Source: Bacillota bacterium
Lineage (GTDB): Bacteria; Bacillota; Clostridia; Christensenellales; Borkfalkiaceae
Direction: 5' to 3'
Length of the DNA stretch: 6,841 bases
NCBI GenBank assembly: GCA_021768985.1
Contig: JAETTR010000062.1
Coordinates: forward strand, 1-6,841
Below are positions 1-5,354 of the stretch, in pieces. Within the stretch, counting starts at the first letter, position 1. Each line of letters begins with the position of its first letter. Position numbers and translations under genes: made by a program. The notes below the pieces were generated by a model that saw only the letters and a list, made by a program, of their open reading frames with translations, searched no databases and was not told where the DNA came from.

Positions 1-476
1 TCCTCCTCTCCGAGGGCGTGATCCTCGAGCGAGAGCGTGACGGTTCCCCGCTTCGCCGCGCGGCGAACCTTTTTGATTTCCTTTTTGAGATAGGAAAGAT
101 TTCCGCCGACGAGCGCGGAATAGCAGGGCACCAACCGCACCTCGCGCGCGCCCTGCGCGCAGGCTTTTTTCGCTTCCGTTTTTTTGATCACCGGCAAACT
201 TTCGCCCGTACCGCCCGTCAGGCAGACGATTTCCACCCGACTTCCCTCCAACAGACGGCGGGCAAGCGATACGTTTACGGGGGAAACGAGCACCGCGCTC
301 GCCCCGAGTTTTTTCGCGCTCTCGCACGCACGGCGGATCTGCGCCTTGTCCGACTCTCTGCGCGAGCAATCCACAATCAGCCGTTTTAACGTAACGGCTA
401 TCTCCGCTTCACGGCGGCTCCGTTTGAACTCTTCATATTCCACGACTTCCTGCGCGGATAAAACCGTTCTTTCCAT
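1..476 (-). CDS. DeoC (deoxyribose-phosphate aldolase)-like protein, catalytic Asp replaced, N-terminal part, cut by window edge
   Basis: The first 158 residues are visible and the C-terminus lies outside the window. After a charged N-terminal helix (1-30) comes a TIM-barrel pattern that follows DeoC. An LIVDCS strand (33-38) corresponds to the family's IDHT/MDLT strand. It is followed by a helix, the strand SAVLVSPVNVSLARRLL (60-76), VEIVCLTGGTGES (81-93), KKACAQGAREVRLVPCYSAL (103-122) and VTLSLED (146-152). E. coli DeoC reads ADEVDVVFPYRALMAGN where this protein reads AREVRLVPCYSALVGGN (110-126), so R114 sits where the catalytic aspartate (Asp102 in E. coli) should be. The Schiff-base lysine region is not in the window. 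Family membership is seen in the sequence. Loss of aldolase activity is inferred, and a different reaction or a structural role is possible. The ATG at 476 has no convincing SD. The gene is divergent from the small membrane protein at 559. Confidence 0.72.
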   Translation of the reverse strand, partial: MERTVLSAQEVVEYEEFKRSRREAEIAVTLKRLIVDCSRRESDKAQIRRACESAKKLGASAVLVSPVNVSLARRLLEGSRVEIVCLTGGTGESLPVIKKTEAKKACAQGAREVRLVPCYSALVGGNLSYLKKEIKKVRRAAKRGTVTLSLEDHALGEE

Positions 477-513
477 GCGGAATATTTTTCCCGAAAACTT
501 GCGGAAATATTCC
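477..513. repeat. Two imperfect copies of a GCGGAA-TATT-CC element in the divergent intergenic region
   Basis: GCGGAATATTTTTCC (477-491) and GCGGAAATATTCC (501-513) are near-repeats lying directly upstream of the DeoC-like start codon. The second copy is itself nearly palindromic (GGAA-ATA-TTCC). Spacing and location would suit an operator, but no regulator is encoded nearby and an AT-rich chance resemblance is possible. Confidence 0.25.
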
Positions 514-523
514 AAAAATCGCC

Positions 524-552
524 TTTATATGACGGGTATTTTCCGTTATACT
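524..552 (+). promoter_or_regulatory. Sigma-A-like promoter of the small membrane protein, start codon at the predicted transcription start
   Basis: The -35 candidate TTTATA (524-529, 4 of 6 consensus) is followed after 17 nt by a -10 TATACT (547-552, 5 of 6). Six bases (553-558) then separate the -10 box from the ATG at 559, so transcription should begin at or next to the A of the start codon. No SD precedes that ATG, which fits a leaderless mRNA. Read on the minus strand, TTTATA becomes TATAAA, a possible -10 for the divergent DeoC-like gene. Its matching -35 would be poor. Confidence 0.55.
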
Positions 553-558
553 TTCAGT

Positions 559-804
559 ATGAACCTCCTTTCGGTACAGGGAGAAGGCGCACTTTACGCC
601 GCGCTTTTCTTCTTGTTGTGCGTTTTTATCGTACACGGCGTAAAACTTGCAAAAATCGGCTACCGAACGCTCGGAAAAAAATTACCGCCCGATCCCCCTC
701 CCAAACCCGAGAAGAAACCCGAGCCCGTCTATTACATCGTGGAAAAAAAGCAAAAACGCACCAAAGCCGAATATTCCGAACCGAAACGGATCAAATTCCA
801 TTGA
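559..804 (+). CDS. Small single-pass membrane protein of unknown function (81 aa)
   Basis: I do not recognise a named family. The protein has a short polar N-terminus (1-10) and one hydrophobic helix (about 11-29, rich in Leu, Phe, Ala and Val). A basic juxtamembrane stretch follows (30-41), then a proline-rich linker (43-56, PPDPPPKPEKKPEP). The tail is strongly basic and contains VYYIVEKKQKR (57-67) and ends YSEPKRIKFH (72-81). By the positive-inside rule the basic tail should face the cytoplasm, with the N-terminus outside. The ATG at 559 is preferred over an in-frame upstream start at 184. It coincides with the predicted transcription start, and everything upstream of it in frame is antisense to the DeoC-like gene. 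The stop codon (802-804) abuts the terminator, so the gene is probably monocistronic. The ordered, conserved-looking tail suggests a real protein that anchors or binds something acidic, but that is inference. Confidence 0.7.
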   Translation: MNLLSVQGEGALYAALFFLLCVFIVHGVKLAKIGYRTLGKKLPPDPPPKPEKKPEPVYYIVEKKQKRTKAEYSEPKRIKFH

Positions 805-829
805 AAAAATCCCCTCGACGGGGATTTTT
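805..829. terminator. Bidirectional rho-independent terminator
   Basis: AAAAATCCCC (805-814) pairs with GGGGATTTTT (820-829) around the loop TCGAC. On the plus strand the stem runs into TTTTTCTTTT (825-834). On the minus strand it runs into six T residues (809-804). It lies between convergent stop codons: TGA (802-804) of the small membrane protein and TAA (835-833) of the lipoprotein. It should therefore end both transcripts with almost no 3' untranslated region. Confidence 0.85.
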
Positions 830-832
830 CTT

Positions 833-1539
833 TTACGCTCTGTTCAAACTCAAATTGCCGTTCACGGTATCCACTTCCGCATAGATCTCTCGCGAACCGT
901 ATCCGTATTCGTCGCCCTCTCTCGTCGCGCCGAAGGAATCGGACACACTGCCGTTTACCGCGTCGAACTTCACGCGGAAGCCCTCGCCATCGGCAAAGGT
1001 CAGGTTCACGTTTCCGTTGACCGTATCGATTTCAATCCGACGGCTGACGCCCGCGCCCACGGTCACGCCCGCGTTCACCGAATCGATTTCCAATTCCTCC
1101 GTTTTACAGCCCGAAACCGACACGTTTCCGTTTACGCTGTCTATTTTCAGACTTGTAAACAGCTTCTCCCGCGGCAGCGTTACGATGAGCGGCTTTACAA
1201 AATTTTCCTTCGTAGAAACGCCCGAAGCCTGATAACGGATCTTTAATTCGCCCCGAATCACCGCGTAATGCAACCGATATTTTTCGTCCGTTTCGCCCGT
1301 CGTCTCCTCGAACGAAATTTCTTCGCGATCCCCCGCGACGACGGTAACCGCGCCGCCGACCCAATCGATCAGCACGCGGCTGACGCTCTCCGCGGAGACA
1401 GAAGCGCTGCCGACGGAATAGGCGTTCGCATTGTCGTAGCGGTAGGCGCCTTTTTCAAATTGATGTTACAGCCCGCGCACGCAAGCGCGCAGAACAACGC
1501 CGTCAGAACGGCGATGACAATCGGAATTCTCTTTTTCAT
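833..1539 (-). CDS. DUF4097-type lipoprotein, reading frame interrupted by a 1-nt frameshift near 1451-1455
   Basis: The ATG at 1539 starts a clear lipoprotein signal: MKKR, a hydrophobic core, then LACAGC with the lipidated cysteine at residue 24. The frame then runs out at a TGA (1371-1369). From the A-run (complement of 1451-1455) onward, the frame one base over continues as KGAYRYDNANAYSVGSA and stays open to the TAA at 833. This second part looks like DUF4097 (putative adhesin, right-handed beta repeat). It carries a YRYDNANAYSVG entry motif, an IDWVGGAVTV strand, and four D-(S/T/A)-VN-G-(N/S)-V turns plus a DSVNAGV variant, spaced 20-40 residues apart. Adding one A to the five-A run would give one 235-residue protein. 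The protein would be anchored outside the membrane. Its function is unknown; related proteins are often linked to the cell envelope. A sequencing error, a phase-variable tract and a genuine pseudogene are all possible. The gene is the last in the nadD-yqeK, rsfS operon. Confidence 0.75.
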
Positions 1540-1543
1540 GTAA

Positions 1544-1550
1544 CACCCTT
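1544..1550 (-). promoter_or_regulatory. Ribosome binding site of the lipoprotein, overlapping the rsfS stop
   Basis: The minus-strand sequence AAGGGTG lies 4 nt before the ATG at 1539 and overlaps the rsfS TAA (1551-1549). It supports 1539 as the real start, although the intact C-terminal frame alone would begin near 1375. It also suggests translational coupling to rsfS. Confidence 0.6.
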
Positions 1551-1899
1551 AATCTTCAAAGCGCGTTACGTTCCGTCCCGAATCCCAAAGGCGTTCGAGA
1601 TAATAGAACAGGCGCGACTCTTCGTTGAATACATGCACGACGACGTCTCCGTAATCGAGCACCCCCCAACGCCCTTCGCGGAAACCCTCGGTGCGGAGCG
1701 GAGAAAGCCCGAAATCCTTTTTCAGCTTTTCTTCCACCGCGTCGCCGAGCGCGCGCACCTGCGTGGTGCTGTGCCCGCTTGCAATGACAAAATAACTGCA
1801 TACGACCGTCTGATCGCCCACGTCGATCGTAACGATGTCCTGCGCCTTCTTCTCCGAAAGCGCCTTGCAACAAACTTTTGCGAGTTCTATCGATTCCAT
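1549..1899 (-). CDS. rsfS: Ribosomal silencing factor RsfS
   Basis: This 116-residue protein matches the RsfS/YbeB/Iojap family in length and motifs. The motifs are an ALSEKKAQDIVTIDV segment (13-27), SYFVIASGHSTTQVRALGDAVEEKLKK (35-61), LRTEGFREGRWGVLDYGDVVVHVFNEESRLFYYLERLW (67-104), and a short tail ending RFED. In this family the protein binds uL14 (RplN) on the large ribosomal subunit and blocks joining of the 30S subunit when nutrients are limiting. The start at 1899 is chosen because the family begins at this point and AAGGAG (1910-1905) sits 5 nt upstream. An in-frame extension to 2136 would only read through the C-terminal region of nadD-yqeK in another frame. The gene lies 49 nt downstream of nadD-yqeK, the usual family neighbourhood. 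Confidence 0.95.
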   Translation of the reverse strand: MESIELAKVCCKALSEKKAQDIVTIDVGDQTVVCSYFVIASGHSTTQVRALGDAVEEKLKKDFGLSPLRTEGFREGRWGVLDYGDVVVHVFNEESRLFYYLERLWDSGRNVTRFED

Positions 1900-1930
1900 A
1901 TTTTCTCCTTGAATCTTACCGTTGTTTCGT

Positions 1931-1945
1931 TTATGTCTGACATAA
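1931..1945. repeat. 15-bp perfect inverted repeat between nadD-yqeK and rsfS
   Basis: TTATGTC and GACATAA are exact inverted copies around one central base. The element occupies most of the only sizeable gap inside this operon, starting 3 nt after the nadD-yqeK stop. It could be a regulator site or an RNA-processing hairpin. The stem is too AT-rich, and lacks a T-tract, for a terminator. A 7-bp-arm palindrome somewhere in a window this size is not rare by chance. Confidence 0.35.
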
Positions 1946-1948
1946 TAT

Positions 1949-3079
1949 TTATTTTTGCCGGGCGATCCACTCGTACGCGCGTTCCGTAAGCGGATACACG
2001 GAAAAATTCTTATCCCGCAAATAACGGAGCTGACGGGCAAGGCACGCCCGCAAGCCTTCGTCAATATCCGAGTCGAACGCCCTGCGGAGCTCGCCGATCC
2101 CCTCGAAATCCCGTCCGGATTCGAGCATGTCGGCAATCAAAATCAGCTTTTCGAGCTGCGACATATTTTCCCTTCCGCTCGTATGAAAACGGATTGCGTT
2201 CAATATATCTATGTCGCGAATTCCGAATTCATGCTCGGCAAGATACGCGCCCGTATACTGATGCAGAACGGACGGAGGCACGTTTTGCGGAACTTCGGCA
2301 GGAATGCGGAACCCTTTCAACAAGGGTGAAGAAAGCGGCACGTATTTTCCGCAATCGTGCAACGCGGCGGCAAGAATCGCCTTTTCCCGATCCGCCCCCG
2401 CCGCGGACGCGTGCTCCGCCGCCATGACCGCCACGCGATAGCTGTGCTCCCGCCGTTCGGGTTTTTCGAGCGCCAACGCGGGCAGAATTGCGGGGTGCGA
2501 ATAAATCCCTTTCTCTTTCAGATCGCGATAAACCGCTTCGTCCAACTCGGCAGGCTTTTTCCCGAACGCGAGTTTTACGCGAATTTCCGTAGAAGAAACA
2601 GGTTTCCCCGTAAAGGGCAACAGAACGACTCTTTTGCGGTATTTTTGAAAAATCGTCGCCGCGGCGCGTTCCGCACCGTTTTCCCCTCTGCCGCCCGCAA
2701 CGAGCGTTACGCAATTTAAAATCCGTTCGGGATACCGCCACGTCGGAAAATTTTCGAGCATATCCGCACCGACGAGAAAATAGAGTTCGTCATCGGGATA
2801 CTGCGCGCGAAACCGTTCGCAGGTCAGATAGCTGTAACTCGTGTCGTTGCGTTCGATTTCGTACGGACTGATTTCCGCATTCAGATCGCGAAAGGCGATA
2901 CGGCAGAGTTCCAGACGGTCCTGCGCGGACGCAACCGCGCCCGAGAGCTTATGCGGCGCGGTCGCCGAAGGAATCACGATTAACCGATCGAGTCCGAGCG
3001 TTTCCTTCGCCGCGGAAGCAAGCGCGACGTGTTCGCTGTGAACCGGATCGAACGATCCGCCGAAGAGTGCGATTTTCAT
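1949..3079 (-). CDS. nadD: NadD-YqeK fusion: nicotinate-nucleotide adenylyltransferase plus HD-domain Ap4A hydrolase
   Basis: This 376-residue protein has two enzyme domains. Residues 1 to about 194 are NadD, which adenylates nicotinate mononucleotide to deamido-NAD. They contain GGSFDPVHSEH (7-17, nucleotidyltransferase motif in HxxH form), PHK (42-44), LVGADML (102-108), a W at 114 and VSSTEIR (161-167). Residues about 198-376 are YqeK, an HD-superfamily protein. They contain HSYRVA (212-217), ALHDCGK (239-245), VLHQYTGA (271-278), RFHTSGRENMSQLEK (297-311) and IADMLESGRDF (315-325), which together give the metal-binding His/Asp set. YqeK proteins of Firmicutes hydrolyse diadenosine tetraphosphate symmetrically. 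The domains are separate neighbouring genes in Bacillus, and no stop or frame break separates them here. The start at 3079 fits the family N-terminus; in-frame codons upstream overlap the promoter. The gene is first in the operon with rsfS. Confidence 0.95.
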   Translation of the reverse strand: MKIALFGGSFDPVHSEHVALASAAKETLGLDRLIVIPSATAPHKLSGAVASAQDRLELCRIAFRDLNAEISPYEIERNDTSYSYLTCERFRAQYPDDELYFLVGADMLENFPTWRYPERILNCVTLVAGGRGENGAERAAATIFQKYRKRVVLLPFTGKPVSSTEIRVKLAFGKKPAELDEAVYRDLKEKGIYSHPAILPALALEKPERREHSYRVAVMAAEHASAAGADREKAILAAALHDCGKYVPLSSPLLKGFRIPAEVPQNVPPSVLHQYTGAYLAEHEFGIRDIDILNAIRFHTSGRENMSQLEKLILIADMLESGRDFEGIGELRRAFDSDIDEGLRACLARQLRYLRDKNFSVYPLTERAYEWIARQK

Positions 3080-3085
3080 ACCGCT

Positions 3086-3114
3086 ATTATACAATAATTT
3101 TCCTCGCTTTGCAA
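3086..3114 (-). promoter_or_regulatory. Strong sigma-A promoter of nadD-yqeK, predicted leaderless
   Basis: On the minus strand, TTGCAA (3114-3109, 4 of 6) is followed by a 17-nt spacer and a perfect TATAAT (3091-3086). Only six bases (AGCGGT) separate the -10 box from the ATG at 3079, so the predicted transcription start falls on the start codon. There is no SD. A later start is excluded because the NadD nucleotide-binding motif begins within seven residues of this ATG. Confidence 0.7.
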
Positions 3115-3150
3115 GTTTAATTTGTGCATAAAGCGTCAAAAATTACTCCT

Positions 3151-3906
3151 ATGAAACGATTCGATTTTCCCTTAATCTCGGACGCGCTTTTTTACTCGGT
3201 TGCAAGTTGGTTCTTTTTGGTCGGCATTATGCGATACTACCGCTTGCCCGGCGCGATATGCTTTACGATCGCCACGCTCATATCCCTTGCGATCGGCACG
3301 GGCGTGTTTTTGATCGCCTATACCAAACGCCGCCGTATCCTGACAAGCAAGAAGGAACGGGAAGAAAAGAACGCGCTGATGCTTCATCTCGCGTTGGAAA
3401 AAGGCGAACGCGTCCGCGCCGCTCTGCTTGCCGCTTACACGGCGGACGGAAAAGAAGTTCATCTGGAAGGCGACGCCCTGCGCGTAGACGATGACGCGCT
3501 CATTCCGCTGTTTACCATGCAACCCGTTTCCGCGGACGCCGTCGCCATGCTCTTGCGCGAATACGGCGAGTCGCCGTTTACCTTGCTCTGTAACGAGCTC
3601 ACGCCGGAAGCGGAAACGTTGCTCAATACCTTCGGCAGAAAATACGAAAAAGGCGCCGACGTTTACGCGCTCTTTCAGCGCACGGGCGCAACGCCGGAAC
3701 ACCTGATCTGCGGAGAAATCCCGCGCCGTACCGCACGCATGAAGCTTGTGCGTACTTTTTCGAAAAAGAACGCCCGCCCCTTTTTCGTGAGCGGACTGTT
3801 GCTTTTGATTATGAGTCTGTTTACGTTTTTCCCGACTTATTATCTTGTAACGGGAAGCATTCTGTTGGGGTGCGCGGTCTTTGTGCGCGCGTTCGGATAC
3901 GCCTGA
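3151..3906 (+). CDS. Four-helix membrane protein of unknown function with a cytosolic middle domain (251 aa)
   Basis: I do not recognise the family. Two N-terminal hydrophobic helices (about 11-27 and 34-57) form a hairpin that ends in the basic stretch KRRR (59-62). A soluble domain of about 145 residues follows (63-208), then two C-terminal helices (210-228 and 230-247) with a short loop. The basic flanks KRRR and FSKKNARP place the middle domain in the cytosol. Its centre alternates predicted strands and helices: EVHLEGDALRVDDDALIPLF (102-121), FTLLCNELTPEAETLLNTF (143-161) and ADVYALFQRTG (169-179). This loosely recalls a Rossmann or endonuclease-like alpha/beta core, but I see no catalytic signature. 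The ATG at 3151 is preferred because the first helix follows at a normal distance. A GTG at 3124 would add nine residues, and neither start has a good SD. A weak -10 (TACAAT, 3090-3095) overlaps the divergent nadD promoter. Confidence 0.75.
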   Translation: MKRFDFPLISDALFYSVASWFFLVGIMRYYRLPGAICFTIATLISLAIGTGVFLIAYTKRRRILTSKKEREEKNALMLHLALEKGERVRAALLAAYTADGKEVHLEGDALRVDDDALIPLFTMQPVSADAVAMLLREYGESPFTLLCNELTPEAETLLNTFGRKYEKGADVYALFQRTGATPEHLICGEIPRRTARMKLVRTFSKKNARPFFVSGLLLLIMSLFTFFPTYYLVTGSILLGCAVFVRAFGYA

Positions 3907-3907
3907 A

Positions 3908-5353
3908 TCACTCCTCGATCTCTTTGAGCGCGTGCGGAATATATTCCACGACGTCGGAAGGATCGGGCGCGTACTCGCCCATCTTTTCGGCGGCGAGTTC
4001 CCCCGCCCTGCCGAACACGTACGCGGCGGTGCAAGCCGCTTCGAAAGGCGGGATTCCCCGCGCCGCCGTACCCGTCAGCAATCCGGAGAAAACGTCGCCG
4101 CTGCCGCCCTTTGCAAGCGCGGGCGAGCCCGTCGCGTTAATCGCAACCCGATCGCCATCGGTAATCACGGTACGGTTCCCTTTTAACAGCACCGTCACCC
4201 CGTACGCTTGCGCGAGCTCCTTCGCGGAGGGAATTGGATCGCGCAGAATGCTCCTCACGCTCTTCCCGCACAGCCGGGAAAACTCTTTGGGATGCGGCGT
4301 TAAGACCACGTTGCACGATTTGTTCTTTAAGATATCCATGCCGTAAGCGCCCAGAGTGTTGAGCGCGTCGGCGTCAATGACGAGCGTGCCCGTATAGACG
4401 AACAAGAGCTGCGAGAGCATGGCGTACAGCCGATCGGTTACCCCCATGCCCATGCCGATCCCCACGCTGTCTGCGTCGAGAATTTCATTGTCGAGCGAAT
4501 GATAGGTGCGCAGAATACAGGACGGAAGCTTGCCCACCGCCGAGGGAAAGAGCTCTTCCGACACGTACAGACGGGTATAACCCGCGCCCGATTTCAGACA
4601 TGCGCCCGCCGCCAAAAACGCCGCGCCGCTGAACGCCTCTCCCGCGAAAATACAACTGCTCCCGTAAGTTCCCTTATGGGAGTTCGATTTCTTTTTCGGG
4701 AAAAACTTTTTGACGTCGTTCTTTCCCCAAACCTCCGCGCCCGTGCTCGTGGGCTGAATGCCGATATCCCCCACGGTCACTTTGCCCGCAACGTCCGCGC
4801 CGTCGGAGAGCAACAACGCGTTTTTCATCAGCCCGATCGTCACCGTTTCGTTCGCGCGCACGCAGGGATCGTACGCCACACCGCCGTCCGAAAGCCCGCT
4901 CGGCAGATCGCAGGAAACGACATACGCGCCGCTTCGGTTGATAAAGTCGATCAGTTCCTTCTCGCCGCCCGCAGGCGCGCGGGAAATTCCCGTACCGAAG
5001 ATACAATCCACGATAAACCCATATCTTCTGCGCGGGATTCTGCCGAGGAGATCGCCCTGATACCGCGCCATTGCCGTCGTGCACAGGGGCGACAGACGGG
5101 TAGCAAGGCAGAGCACTTCCACATATATGCCCTTGTTGTATAAAATCTGCGCCGCGACAAAGCCGTCGCCGCCGTTATTTCCGCTCCCGCATACGAACAG
5201 TACGTCGAGCGCCTTCTGCTTTTCCATGGCAACGAGCACCGCGTCGGCAAGTGCCTTCCCCGCGCGCTCCATCAGCGTATAGGGAGACGTGCCCGTCGCG
5301 ATCGCTCTGTCGTCCGCCGCACGAAACTGTATGTTCGAATAAGAATATATCAT
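3908..5353 (-). CDS. nnr: Bifunctional NAD(P)HX epimerase / ADP-dependent NAD(P)HX dehydratase
   Basis: The 481-residue length and both domains match the fused Nnr (YjeF) family, which repairs hydrated NADH and NADPH in the cytosol. The N-terminal epimerase domain (about 1-210) has RAADDRAI (11-18), a GSGNNGGDGF loop (56-65), VDCIFGTGISR (115-125), CDLPSGLS (148-155) and a phosphate-binding-type ETVTIGL stretch (169-175). The C-terminal dehydratase domain (about 215-481, ribokinase fold) has HKGTYGSSCIFAG (226-238), VIDADALN (325-332), LTPHPKEFSRL (351-361), VLLKGNRTVI (388-397) and NATGSPALAKGGSGDVFSGLL (406-426), with the catalytic aspartate at 420. The start at 5353 is set by a GGAGG SD and the family N-terminus. 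One base separates it from the birA stop (TGA-T-ATG), which implies coupling. The gene is last in the recX-birA-nnr operon. Confidence 0.96.
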   Translation of the reverse strand: MIYSYSNIQFRAADDRAIATGTSPYTLMERAGKALADAVLVAMEKQKALDVLFVCGSGNNGGDGFVAAQILYNKGIYVEVLCLATRLSPLCTTAMARYQGDLLGRIPRRRYGFIVDCIFGTGISRAPAGGEKELIDFINRSGAYVVSCDLPSGLSDGGVAYDPCVRANETVTIGLMKNALLLSDGADVAGKVTVGDIGIQPTSTGAEVWGKNDVKKFFPKKKSNSHKGTYGSSCIFAGEAFSGAAFLAAGACLKSGAGYTRLYVSEELFPSAVGKLPSCILRTYHSLDNEILDADSVGIGMGMGVTDRLYAMLSQLLFVYTGTLVIDADALNTLGAYGMDILKNKSCNVVLTPHPKEFSRLCGKSVRSILRDPIPSAKELAQAYGVTVLLKGNRTVITDGDRVAINATGSPALAKGGSGDVFSGLLTGTAARGIPPFEAACTAAYVFGRAGELAAEKMGEYAPDPSDVVEYIPHALKEIEE

Positions 5354-5354
5354 A

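Noticed and set aside
32..54. Loss of the BirA catalytic loop, because it reads GGKGTKGR rather than GRGRRGR
   Set aside because: Positive charge and glycines are kept, and KWPND and the other motifs are intact, so it looks like a conservative family variant. Positions here are residues of the birA product (gene 5355-6041).
184..558. In-frame upstream extension of the small membrane protein on the plus strand
   Set aside because: It is antisense to the DeoC-like coding region, has no protein-like pattern, and the promoter lies inside it.
1370..1460. Programmed -1 ribosomal frameshift in the lipoprotein
   Set aside because: The heptamer is G-AAA-AAG rather than A-AAA-AAG, no SD-like stimulator is obvious just upstream, and the lipoprotein frame runs on for about 28 codons after the slip site. 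A missing base is simpler.
1900..2136. Long N-terminal extension of RsfS
   Set aside because: It would read through the end of nadD-yqeK in another frame. The family N-terminus and a good SD both mark 1899.
2229..2741. Arg-rich open frame on the minus strand and similar long frames inside nadD-yqeK and nnr
   Set aside because: These are shadow frames within well-supported genes, caused by GC-rich codons, and none has recognisable motifs.
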